DNA of 6,967 nucleotides from an uncultured Elusimicrobia bacterium (lineage in GTDB: Bacteria; Elusimicrobiota; Elusimicrobia; Elusimicrobiales; Elusimicrobiaceae), in contig CALYRQ010000048.1 in NCBI GenBank assembly GCA_945483375.1, forward strand, positions 1 through 6,967, in the 5' to 3' direction. Below are positions 1 to 5,820 of this stretch, in pieces (the stretch's first letter is position 1; the number at the start of each line of letters is the position of its first letter). The translations under genes were made by a program, and so were the position numbers. A model generated the notes under the pieces. That model saw only the letters and a program-made list of their open reading frames with translations. It was not told where the DNA came from and made no database searches.

Positions 1-8
1 CAATATTC

Positions 9-14
9 TAAAAT
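9..14 (+). promoter_or_regulatory. possible -10 element for the tRNA-Leu transcript
   Basis: TAAAAT matches five of six positions of the bacterial -10 consensus and lies 10 nt before the mature 5' end of the tRNA, a plausible distance for a very short 5' leader. A second TATATT at 14-19 is also possible but sits too close to the tRNA to leave a leader. The -35 region would fall outside the window, and the whole stretch is AT-rich, so chance matches are likely. Confidence 0.25.
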
Positions 15-24
15 ATATTTAATT

Positions 25-108
25 GGGCGGGTGGCGGAATTGGCAGACGCGTACGGCTCAGGACCGTATGGACGAAAGTCCTTAAGGGTTCAACTCCCTT
101 TCCGCCCA
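25..108 (+). tRNA. tRNA-Leu, anticodon CAG
   Basis: This is a class II tRNA that folds fully by eye. The 7-bp acceptor stem is 25-31 with 101-107 (one G-U pair) and the discriminator is A108, the standard leucine identity base. The D arm has stem 34-36/48-50 with GG in its loop. The anticodon stem is 52-56/64-68 around loop 57-63, which places CAG at 59-61 and reads CUG codons. A long variable arm (about 69-82, GGAC-GAAA-GTCC) is typical of leucine tRNAs. The T stem is 84-88/96-100 with loop TTCAACT. The 3' CCA is not encoded (the gene ends A-TT), so it must be added by tRNA nucleotidyltransferase. There is no terminator before ftsQ, which begins 20 nt downstream on the same strand. Confidence 0.97.
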
Positions 109-128
109 TTTAATTTTTGGTTGCACAC

Positions 129-950
129 ATGAGAAAGAATGACATCTATCGGCCGTCTGCAGCGTCTTTAGGTAAAAAGAAGCGCGTAGTCCGGCGGAAA
201 AAGGGGTCATCCTTTTTTTTTAAGCTGATTTTCCTGTTGTTCTTTTTGGGTATTTGCGCGGGGGTAATCTGGGCCGCCGTAAAAACCTATCATCTTATTA
301 CCAGTTCCCAAATCTCCGATTGGCACGTAAAAACCGTGGCCGTTTCCGGCGTAACGGGCGGTTTTAATAAAGAACTGTTGGCACTTTCCGTTCCGTACGA
401 AGGCAAACCCTTTGCCGTTAAAGACGCGGTAGCCCTGCGCGGGGAAATTATTAAAAAATATCCGATGTTAAAAGACGTCAGCGTCAAGCGCGGGCTTTTA
501 AGCGGCAAATTAAAAGTATCGGCCGAGCACCGCACGCCGCTTGCCAAATTCGTCCTGCCGGATAAGTCCGTCAAATACATCGACCCGGACAGCACCGTCT
601 ATTCCGACCCGAACCCGGATTTGTTGCACCCCGTCCCGTTCGTGGAGTTGGAAGGACCCGCGCCGGAAAAATTGAATAAAGAATTTATAGACTTGGTGGA
701 GAGTACCCTAAAACTGGGCAAAGAACTGGATTTTGCGTTTTTACGCATGAATTTAACCGAAAACACGGTTAAAATGTATATGCCCGACGGCAGCGAAATC
801 GACTTTGGCAAAGCCGTCAATTTAAAAAAGAAGGCCGCTCGCGCGGCGCAGATTATCGCGCGTTCCCGCGGCCGCTACGATAAACCGTACGCGCTTAATT
901 TCGATTTTTTTGAAGACGGAAAAGTTTTTTTAACACAGAAGTCCCATTAA
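129..950 (+). CDS. ftsQ: cell division protein FtsQ/DivIB
   Basis: A bitopic inner-membrane divisome protein that, in the known family, links FtsA/FtsZ-side events to FtsB/FtsL and septal peptidoglycan synthesis. The product is 273 aa from ATG 129, close to the usual 250-290. In order it has a short cytoplasmic tail very rich in Lys/Arg (residues 16-25), one membrane segment (about 29-51), a POTRA domain (about 66-137) and a beta-rich periplasmic domain to the C-terminus. Identity rests on this architecture and on its position just before ftsA; sequence identity to model FtsQ is low, as is normal for the family. The start is uncertain: TTG at 117 is in frame (four more residues) and an in-frame stop at 111 blocks anything further upstream. 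Neither start has a Shine-Dalgarno site. A run of nine T at 213-221 encodes FFF at the head of the membrane segment. Confidence 0.87.
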   Translation: MRKNDIYRPSAASLGKKKRVVRRKKGSSFFFKLIFLLFFLGICAGVIWAAVKTYHLITSSQISDWHVKTVAVSGVTGGFNKELLALSVPYEGKPFAVKDAVALRGEIIKKYPMLKDVSVKRGLLSGKLKVSAEHRTPLAKFVLPDKSVKYIDPDSTVYSDPNPDLLHPVPFVELEGPAPEKLNKEFIDLVESTLKLGKELDFAFLRMNLTENTVKMYMPDGSEIDFGKAVNLKKKAARAAQIIARSRGRYDKPYALNFDFFEDGKVFLTQKSH

Positions 951-960
951 GTTTTATAAT
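930..960 (+). promoter_or_regulatory. candidate sigma70-type promoter for ftsA
   Basis: A perfect TATAAT lies at 955-960, just after the ftsQ stop, with TTAACA (five of six to the -35 consensus) at 930-935. The spacer is 19 bp, longer than the preferred 17, so strength is uncertain. The site would give a leader of about 25-30 nt before the ftsA start at 995. It would let ftsA-ftsZ and the genes behind them be expressed independently of the tRNA-ftsQ transcript. This is inferred from consensus matching only. Confidence 0.4.
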
Positions 961-994
961 AGAACTAGAGCAATTTTTTTCAGGTGGTTTTTAT

Positions 995-2245
995 ATGGCA
1001 AAAACGAATCTTATTGCAGGTTTGGATATCGGTAGCGGCAAGATTACTTGCGTCGCCGCCGCGCACGATTTTGAAACGAATACGTTAAAAGTGCTGGCCG
1101 GGCGCAGCGTTCCGTGCCGCGGTTTAAAAGGCGGTATGGTGTCCGACATTCGGGAAACGTCCGCCGCCGTCACGCACGTGCTGGGCGGTATTGAACGCGA
1201 ATGCAACCAGGAAGTCGGCAGCCTGTACGTCGGCGTGCGGGGGGCGCATTTGGAATCTTTTTCCAACCACGGTACGTATAACATTTCCCGCATGGATAAA
1301 GAAATCACCCAGGCCGACATGGCGCTCGCTATTGAAAACGCCAAAGCCATGCCCATTAAAAACGATAACGAAATCGTCGACGTTATCACCCAAGGTTACT
1401 CCATTGACAAGCAAAAAGGCATTACCAACCCGGAAGGAATGGAAGGCTCTCTCTTGGAAGTGGACGTACACATTACCACGGGCTCTTCTACGCATCTGAA
1501 CAATTTGGCCAAAGCCATCCAACGCCCCGGCTATAAAATCGACCGCATTTTTTACGGTCTTGTGCCGTTGGCCGACACCGTGCTTACGCAAGAAGAAAAA
1601 GAAATCGGCGCGATGATTCTCGATTTGGGCGGCGAAACGATGTCCGTCGGCATTTACATTGACGGCATTTTAAAATTTTCGCGCGACATTCCCTACGGCT
1701 GTGATTTGATTACCAGCGATTTGTCCCGCCTGCTGCACACCTCCCGCCAAAACGCGCGTGAGATTAAGGAAAAATACGGCGTTTCGTTCCCCACTTTTTT
1801 GGACGAAGAAGGCGAAATCCCCGTGCCGTCGTTGGACGGACGCAGCACGCACAATATAAAAAAGAGCTATGTGCTCGACATCATTCAGCCCCGCGTGGAA
1901 GAACTCATCGAACAGGTGGGCCGCGTGGTGGATACGTCGGGATATAAAAACTTCCCGGTGGTGGGAGTGGTGACGGGCGGCGGGTCGCTGATGCCCGGCG
2001 TGACGGACCATTGCGTTAACATTTTAGGCCTTAAAGAAGTGCGCCGCGGCGTGGTCCAGCGCGACCTTATCACCAGCGACGACGAATTTTTTGATCCCCA
2101 GTACAGCACCGCCATGGCGCTTGCCATCTACGCGTCCGAAAACGCCGCGTACGACGATTATTCCGGCGGCTCTTACGAAAAAGGTTCCTCCCTGTTCGGC
2201 AAACTGGGCAAATGGTTTAAAGGCGTGGATATCTTCGGCGGTTGA
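995..2245 (+). CDS. ftsA: cell division protein FtsA
   Basis: Actin-like ATPase that tethers FtsZ filaments to the inner membrane and recruits later divisome proteins. The product is 416 aa, the usual size. Visible motifs are phosphate-1 (GLDIGSGK, residues 9-16), phosphate-2 (DLGGET, 210-215), the adenosine-binding TGGGS (327-331) and a C-terminal amphipathic membrane-targeting helix (about 399-414, with SLFGKLGKWFKG), reached through a short Gly/Ser/Tyr-rich linker. The 1C subdomain characteristic of FtsA falls roughly at residues 85-163. ATG 995 is supported by AGGTGG at 982-987, 7 nt upstream. The gene ends in tandem stops TGA-TAA (2243-2248), and ftsZ follows after 15 nt, the classical ftsA-ftsZ order. 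One oddity is that the third glycine of the usual DxGGGT phosphate-2 motif is Glu214. Confidence 0.97.
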   Translation: MAKTNLIAGLDIGSGKITCVAAAHDFETNTLKVLAGRSVPCRGLKGGMVSDIRETSAAVTHVLGGIERECNQEVGSLYVGVRGAHLESFSNHGTYNISRMDKEITQADMALAIENAKAMPIKNDNEIVDVITQGYSIDKQKGITNPEGMEGSLLEVDVHITTGSSTHLNNLAKAIQRPGYKIDRIFYGLVPLADTVLTQEEKEIGAMILDLGGETMSVGIYIDGILKFSRDIPYGCDLITSDLSRLLHTSRQNAREIKEKYGVSFPTFLDEEGEIPVPSLDGRSTHNIKKSYVLDIIQPRVEELIEQVGRVVDTSGYKNFPVVGVVTGGGSLMPGVTDHCVNILGLKEVRRGVVQRDLITSDDEFFDPQYSTAMALAIYASENAAYDDYSGGSYEKGSSLFGKLGKWFKGVDIFGG

Positions 2246-2260
2246 TAACGGAGAATTTTT

Positions 2261-3400
2261 ATGAAAGATTTATTTATGCCGGCCGATTTGTTCGAAAGCA
2301 AAAAGGCCAAAATTAAAGTAATTGGCGTGGGCGGCGGCGGCGGAAACGCCATTAACCACATGGTGGCTTCCGGCCTGAAAGACGTGGATTTTATCGCCGT
2401 CAATACCGACGCGCAGGACCTGCGCCGCAACCAGGCCCCGTACCTCGTGCAGGTGGGGGAGAAAATCACCAAAGGATTGGGCGTCGGCGGGGACCCGGAA
2501 AAAGGCAAGCGCGCAGCCGAAGAATCCAAAGAAAAATTAAAACTCATTATCGGCCAGTGCGATTTATTGTTTATTACGGCCGGGATGGGCGGCGGAACAG
2601 GCACGGGCGTGGCCCCGTATTTGGCCAAACTCGCCAAAGAAATTTACGGGGACGAACTCCTCGTCGTGGGCGTGGTGACGCGTCCTTTTAATTTTGAAGG
2701 TTACGTGCGTGAAAAACAGGCCGACCAGGGCATTAAAGAAATGCAAAAGTACGTCGACTCCATGATTATCGTGCCGAACGAAAAACTCTTTGCCAACATC
2801 GACCCGGAAACCTCCTCCAAAGACGCTTTTAAAATGGTAGATGAAGTACTGCTGCAGGCGGTGAAAGGCATTTCCGAAGTAATCACCCAGCCGGGCGAAG
2901 TAAATATCGATTTTAACGATATCCGCAAAGTGATGTGCCGCTCCCACAAGTCCTTAATCGGCGTAGGGGAAGCCAGCGGCGCGGGCCGGCATTTGGCGGC
3001 CGTCAAAAAGGCCATTTCGTCGCCCCTTTTGGAAAACGCCGACATCCGCGGCGCAAAGGGGTTTATTGTGCACTTTTCGGCGGAAGAAAACCTGACGCTT
3101 TTGGAACAGGGCGAGGTGATGAACCTTATCCGCCAATACGCCAGCAACGATTCGATTATTATGTTCGGGCATTCATACGACTCTTCTTTGAACGGCCGGT
3201 TCAAAGTGACGGTGATTGCCACGGGCTTCAGCGCGGAAAAAGCCAGCGTGTTTAACTCCCGCCGGCCGCTTCCGTCCGAAACCTCGCCCGTCAAAAAGAC
3301 GCCGGCGGAAGTGTTCGCTCCGTTTGAGCCCAAAGGCCCGGAGCCCGAAGATGCCATGCTGATTCCGGCGTATTTGCGCCGCAAAAAAAACAGGGTGTAA
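2261..3400 (+). CDS. ftsZ: cell division GTPase FtsZ
   Basis: Tubulin-like GTPase that polymerises into the cytokinetic ring at midcell. The product is 379 aa, a normal length. It shows the N-terminal nucleotide-binding glycine run (GVGGGGGNAIN, residues 22-32), the tubulin signature GGGTGTG (110-116) and the catalytic T7-loop sequence NIDFNDIRKVM (215-225), which supplies the acidic residues that activate GTP hydrolysis in the neighbouring subunit. The globular domain ends near the VIATGF motif. A short variable linker leads to the conserved C-terminal peptide IPAYLRR (368-374), the docking site for FtsA and other partners, followed by a basic tail KKNRV. The start ATG 2261 has GGAG at 2250-2253; a second in-frame ATG at 2276 lacks such a site. 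An A-rich stretch at 3383-3390 in the last codons forms the heptamer A-AAA-AAC in frame. Confidence 0.99.
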   Translation: MKDLFMPADLFESKKAKIKVIGVGGGGGNAINHMVASGLKDVDFIAVNTDAQDLRRNQAPYLVQVGEKITKGLGVGGDPEKGKRAAEESKEKLKLIIGQCDLLFITAGMGGGTGTGVAPYLAKLAKEIYGDELLVVGVVTRPFNFEGYVREKQADQGIKEMQKYVDSMIIVPNEKLFANIDPETSSKDAFKMVDEVLLQAVKGISEVITQPGEVNIDFNDIRKVMCRSHKSLIGVGEASGAGRHLAAVKKAISSPLLENADIRGAKGFIVHFSAEENLTLLEQGEVMNLIRQYASNDSIIMFGHSYDSSLNGRFKVTVIATGFSAEKASVFNSRRPLPSETSPVKKTPAEVFAPFEPKGPEPEDAMLIPAYLRRKKNRV

Positions 3401-3415
3401 GCCAAAGGAGATTAT

Positions 3416-4504
3416 ATGGCGGTAGGACTTCAAAGTTTATTAAGAACGGTGGTGGACAATAAGGCAAGCGGATTGCATATCCGCGGCAATTCCAACGCAT
3501 ATGTGCGTTTGAACGGGCAGATGAAGCCCATTGACGACAGTTTTATTTCCAACGACGACGTAAAAAAAATGGCGTACGCGTGTATGGGCGAACGCGAACG
3601 CAAAATGTTTGAACAGTACAGTTCGGTAGACTTTTCGCTCGACGCCAAATCGTACGGGCGTTTCCGTTTTAACGTGTTCCGCCAGATGGGCAAAATTTGT
3701 ATGGCGGTGCGTCATATTCCGCTTAAAATCCCCACGTTTGAAAATTTCCATTTGCCGGGCGATATTTTACGCAAAATGTCCGAAAGCCGCCGCGGTCTTA
3801 TTTTGGTGACAGGAATGACCGGCTCGGGTAAAACGTCCACGCTGGCCGCGATGATTGACCACATCAATAAAACCCGCGCGGGCCATATTTTGACGATTGA
3901 AGACCCCATCGAATTTATGCACCCCGACAACCGCTGTATCGTCAGCCAACTGGAACTGGGGGTGGATACGCCTTCTTACACAAGCGCGCTTCGCGCCGCC
4001 ATGCGCCAGGACCCGGACGTGCTGCTCATCGGCGAATTGCGCGACCCGGAAGTCATGCGCGCCGCCATCGGCGCGGCGGAAACCGGACAGCTCGTGCTGG
4101 GAACCATGCACACGGTAAACGTTACGCAGACGCTTTCGCGTTTGGTGGACGCGTTCCCCGTGGAACAGCACGACCAAGTCCGCCTGCAGCTTTCCGAACT
4201 GGTGCGCGGCATCGTCTGTCAGCGTTTGCTGCCGACGATTAAACCCGGCATGCGTCCCGCGCTTGAAGTGCTCGTTTCCACGCCGCAGGTGCGCAAACTG
4301 ATTTTGGAAAACAAACCCAGCGATTTGCAAAAAGCCATGCAACAGGGTGAATTCTACGGCATGAACACATTTGACCAGTCGCTCGCGCGGTTGTATAAAG
4401 AAGGGTGCATCGATTTGGAAACCGCCCAGAACGCTGCCACCAGCCCGGACGCGATTATGCTCGCCATCCGCGGCGTGACCGACAGTATGGACGCGGTGGG
4501 GTAA
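3416..4504 (+). CDS. pilT: type IV pilus retraction ATPase, PilT/PilU family
   Basis: Hexameric secretion-superfamily ATPase that in known systems disassembles type IV pili from the inside of the inner membrane. The product is 362 aa, as in the family. An N-terminal PAS-like domain (about 1-105) is followed by the RecA-like ATPase domain: Walker A GMTGSGKT (133-140), Asp box ILTIEDPIEF (158-167), Walker B DPDVLLIGELRD (199-210) and His box LGTMHT (228-233). The C-terminal half keeps the SQRLLP-like and TFDQSLARLYKEG segments seen in PilT/PilU. Two family motifs are altered: the N-terminal SDLHL-like motif reads SGLHIR (18-23), and the AIRNLIRE motif reads QVRKLILE (291-298). The C-terminus is somewhat PilU-like, so the exact subfamily is open. 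ATG 3416 has AAAGGAG at 3404-3410, among the best ribosome-binding sites here. It follows ftsZ by 15 nt and precedes cmk by 3 nt; no other pilus gene lies in the window. Confidence 0.92.
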   Translation: MAVGLQSLLRTVVDNKASGLHIRGNSNAYVRLNGQMKPIDDSFISNDDVKKMAYACMGERERKMFEQYSSVDFSLDAKSYGRFRFNVFRQMGKICMAVRHIPLKIPTFENFHLPGDILRKMSESRRGLILVTGMTGSGKTSTLAAMIDHINKTRAGHILTIEDPIEFMHPDNRCIVSQLELGVDTPSYTSALRAAMRQDPDVLLIGELRDPEVMRAAIGAAETGQLVLGTMHTVNVTQTLSRLVDAFPVEQHDQVRLQLSELVRGIVCQRLLPTIKPGMRPALEVLVSTPQVRKLILENKPSDLQKAMQQGEFYGMNTFDQSLARLYKEGCIDLETAQNAATSPDAIMLAIRGVTDSMDAVG

Positions 4505-4507
4505 GTT

Positions 4508-5188
4508 ATGCGCGTAAACGGAATGTTAATTGCCATAGACGGCACCGCGGGCACGGGCAAATCAAGCGTCGGCAAAGCCGTCGCGGCCAAGCTGGGATAC
4601 GGCTTTTTAAGTACGGGCGAAATGTACCGCGCGCTTGCTTACAAAGTGTTCGAAAAACAAATTAATCCCGAAGACCACGACGCGGTTTTATCCGCTGCGC
4701 GCGCGTTGCGTTTTACGTTTGCGCGCCAGCCGGACGCCGCGCTTAAAATGTTTGTAGACGGCGAATTTTTGGGCGAAAAAATCCACCTGGAAGAAGTGGG
4801 AAACGTCGCCAGCCGCGTATCCACCAACGCCGAAGCGCGCCGGGTGCTGACCGAAAAAATGCGCGAAGTGGGCGAAAACGGCGGCGTCGTCATGGAAGGG
4901 CGCGACGTGGGGACCGTGGTGTTCCCGGACGCGGAAATTAAGTTTTATCTGGACGCTTCCGCCGAAGAACGCGCCAACCGCCGCGTAAAACAGTTACAAG
5001 AAGCCGGTCAAAAAGCCGATTACGGGCAAATTTTAGCCTTGATTAAAGAACGCGACTACCGCGATTCCCACCGCGCCGCCAGCCCCTTAAAACCGGCGGA
5101 CGACGCGCTGATTATCGACACCTCCGCTCTCAATATGCAACAGGTAATTGAGGCGGTTTTGGAGAAACTCGAGCATCATGCTTCTTAA
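4508..5188 (+). CDS. cmk: cytidylate kinase (CMP/dCMP kinase)
   Basis: Phosphorylates CMP and dCMP with ATP to give CDP and dCDP in the cytoplasm, feeding RNA, DNA and CDP-linked lipid precursor pools. The product is 226 aa, the typical length of the bacterial enzyme. It has the P-loop GTAGTGKS (residues 12-19, a small variant of the common GPAGSGKS), a substrate-side STGEMYRAL segment, GRDVGTVVFPDAE (131-143) with the nucleotide-contacting Arg-Asp pair, and RDYRDSHR followed by PLKPADDALIIDTS near the C-terminus (lid and late strand, from 182). ATG 4508 lies 3 nt after the pilT stop, and the only ribosome-binding candidate is the G-rich GGTGGGG at 4495-4501 within pilT, so translational coupling is likely. 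The downstream order cmk-plsC-rpsA is a widespread bacterial arrangement. Confidence 0.97.
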   Translation: MRVNGMLIAIDGTAGTGKSSVGKAVAAKLGYGFLSTGEMYRALAYKVFEKQINPEDHDAVLSAARALRFTFARQPDAALKMFVDGEFLGEKIHLEEVGNVASRVSTNAEARRVLTEKMREVGENGGVVMEGRDVGTVVFPDAEIKFYLDASAEERANRRVKQLQEAGQKADYGQILALIKERDYRDSHRAASPLKPADDALIIDTSALNMQQVIEAVLEKLEHHAS

Positions 5189-5771
5189 TTTGATAAAATT
5201 AATTGCAAGGGTTTATTTTAGAACCTTTTACGATTTTAAGGTGGAGGGGCTCGAAAATATCCCCAAAACCGGCGCTCTTATCATAGCGGGAAACCATTTG
5301 TCCAACGCCGACCCGCCGGCCATCGGCAGTTTTGCCGGGCTGGTGCGCGATTCGCGCTTTGTGGCCAAAAAAGAGTTGTTTTCTGTGCCCGGCTTGGGGT
5401 GGTTTTTCCGCCGCAGCGGTTATATTCCGGTAGACCGCGCCCGCACGATTGGGGACTTTGGAGCCCTCAAAGAAGTGGTGCGCGCGCTGGAACAGGGCCA
5501 AAGCGTGGTGATGTTCCCGGAAGGGACGCGCAGCAAAACGGGCAAACCGCAAAAACCTAAAAGCGGCATCGGTTTTTTGGTGTACAAAACGGGCGCGCCC
5601 GTTCTTCCTGTAAAAGTGGAAGGCACGTTCGGGTGGCCGTGGGTACGCAAAATCCGCGTGAAGTTCGGCACGGTGATTCATCTGGAAAAAGATCCCGCGC
5701 TGGAACCCAAAGCGCAGTATAAACAATTTGCAAACGAAGTAATGGAAGCAATAAATTCAATTCATATCTAA
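5178..5771 (+). CDS. plsC: 1-acyl-sn-glycerol-3-phosphate acyltransferase (PlsC/LPLAT family)
   Basis: Transfers an acyl chain to lysophosphatidic acid to make phosphatidic acid at the cytoplasmic face of the inner membrane. From ATG 5178 the product is 197 aa, typical of short PlsC proteins. It shows the catalytic HX4D motif NHLSNAD (His40, Asp45), motif 2 GYIPVDR (81-87), motif 3 FPEGTRS (113-119) and motif 4 with a conserved proline in PVLPV (141-145). The first 17 residues are hydrophobic with a few basic residues, fitting a peripheral membrane anchor. ATG 5178 overlaps the end of cmk by 11 nt. GGAG at 5161-5164 is rather far upstream (13 nt), suggesting coupling to cmk translation. A TTG at 5148 would add ten residues (MRRFWRNSSI) with no family resemblance that I recognise, so I prefer the ATG. 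Acyl-acceptor specificity cannot be fixed from sequence alone. Confidence 0.93.
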   Translation: MLLNLIKLIARVYFRTFYDFKVEGLENIPKTGALIIAGNHLSNADPPAIGSFAGLVRDSRFVAKKELFSVPGLGWFFRRSGYIPVDRARTIGDFGALKEVVRALEQGQSVVMFPEGTRSKTGKPQKPKSGIGFLVYKTGAPVLPVKVEGTFGWPWVRKIRVKFGTVIHLEKDPALEPKAQYKQFANEVMEAINSIHI

Positions 5772-5772
5772 C

Positions 5773-5778
5773 GGAGGT
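5773..5778 (+). promoter_or_regulatory. Shine-Dalgarno-like GGAGGT with no start codon after it
   Basis: GGAGGT directly follows the plsC stop codon (5769-5771) and is the closest match to the anti-Shine-Dalgarno consensus in the window. No ATG, GTG or TTG follows at usable distance; the rpsA start is 42 nt further on and has its own AAGGA at 5813-5817. AGGT at 5775-5778 can pair with ACCT at 5804-5807, which would compete with the adjacent hairpin. It may be a ribosome or S1 standby site, or part of a switchable leader; this is inference. Confidence 0.4.
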
Positions 5779-5782
5779 CAAC

Positions 5783-5809
5783 GCAGATTTTCCCGCCGGG
5801 AGAACCTGT
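5783..5809 (+). promoter_or_regulatory. hairpin in the rpsA leader, possible translational control element
   Basis: The inverted repeat 5788-5794 (TTTTCCC) with 5798-5804 (GGGAGAA) gives seven pairs, including one G-U, closed by the 3-nt loop GCC. After a single A-C mismatch (5787/5805) the stem continues with three Watson-Crick pairs (5784-5786 with 5806-5808) and a terminal G-U pair (5783/5809). It ends 3 nt before the rpsA AAGGA site at 5813-5817. No T-run follows, so it is not an intrinsic terminator. Autogenous repression through a structured leader is known for E. coli rpsA, which makes a regulatory role plausible but unproven here. Confidence 0.5.
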
Positions 5810-5820
5810 AATAAGGACTT

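Noticed and set aside
25..108. tRNA-Leu as a possible integration site for a mobile element
   Set aside because: The downstream genes are core housekeeping genes, and I see no integrase and no repeat of the tRNA 3' end in the window.
951..994. Seven-T run at 974-980 as a terminator for ftsQ
   Set aside because: No GC-rich hairpin precedes the run, so an intrinsic terminator is not supported.
2701..3405. A 234-codon open frame on the minus strand across ftsZ
   Set aside because: It lies fully antisense to a gene with every FtsZ motif intact, resembles no family I know, and is explained by the codon bias of the + strand.
3767..4342. A 191-codon open frame on the minus strand across pilT
   Set aside because: It is His/Arg/Phe-rich, as expected for the complement of GC-rich codons, and sits opposite the conserved ATPase core.
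5148..5177. TTG 5148 as the plsC start
   Set aside because: The ten added residues are encoded in the cmk overlap, there is no clear ribosome-binding site before it, and ATG 5178 gives the usual PlsC N-terminus.
5783..5809. Hairpin after plsC as an intrinsic terminator
   Set aside because: The stem is followed by AATAAGG rather than a T-run, so it fits a leader structure better than a terminator.
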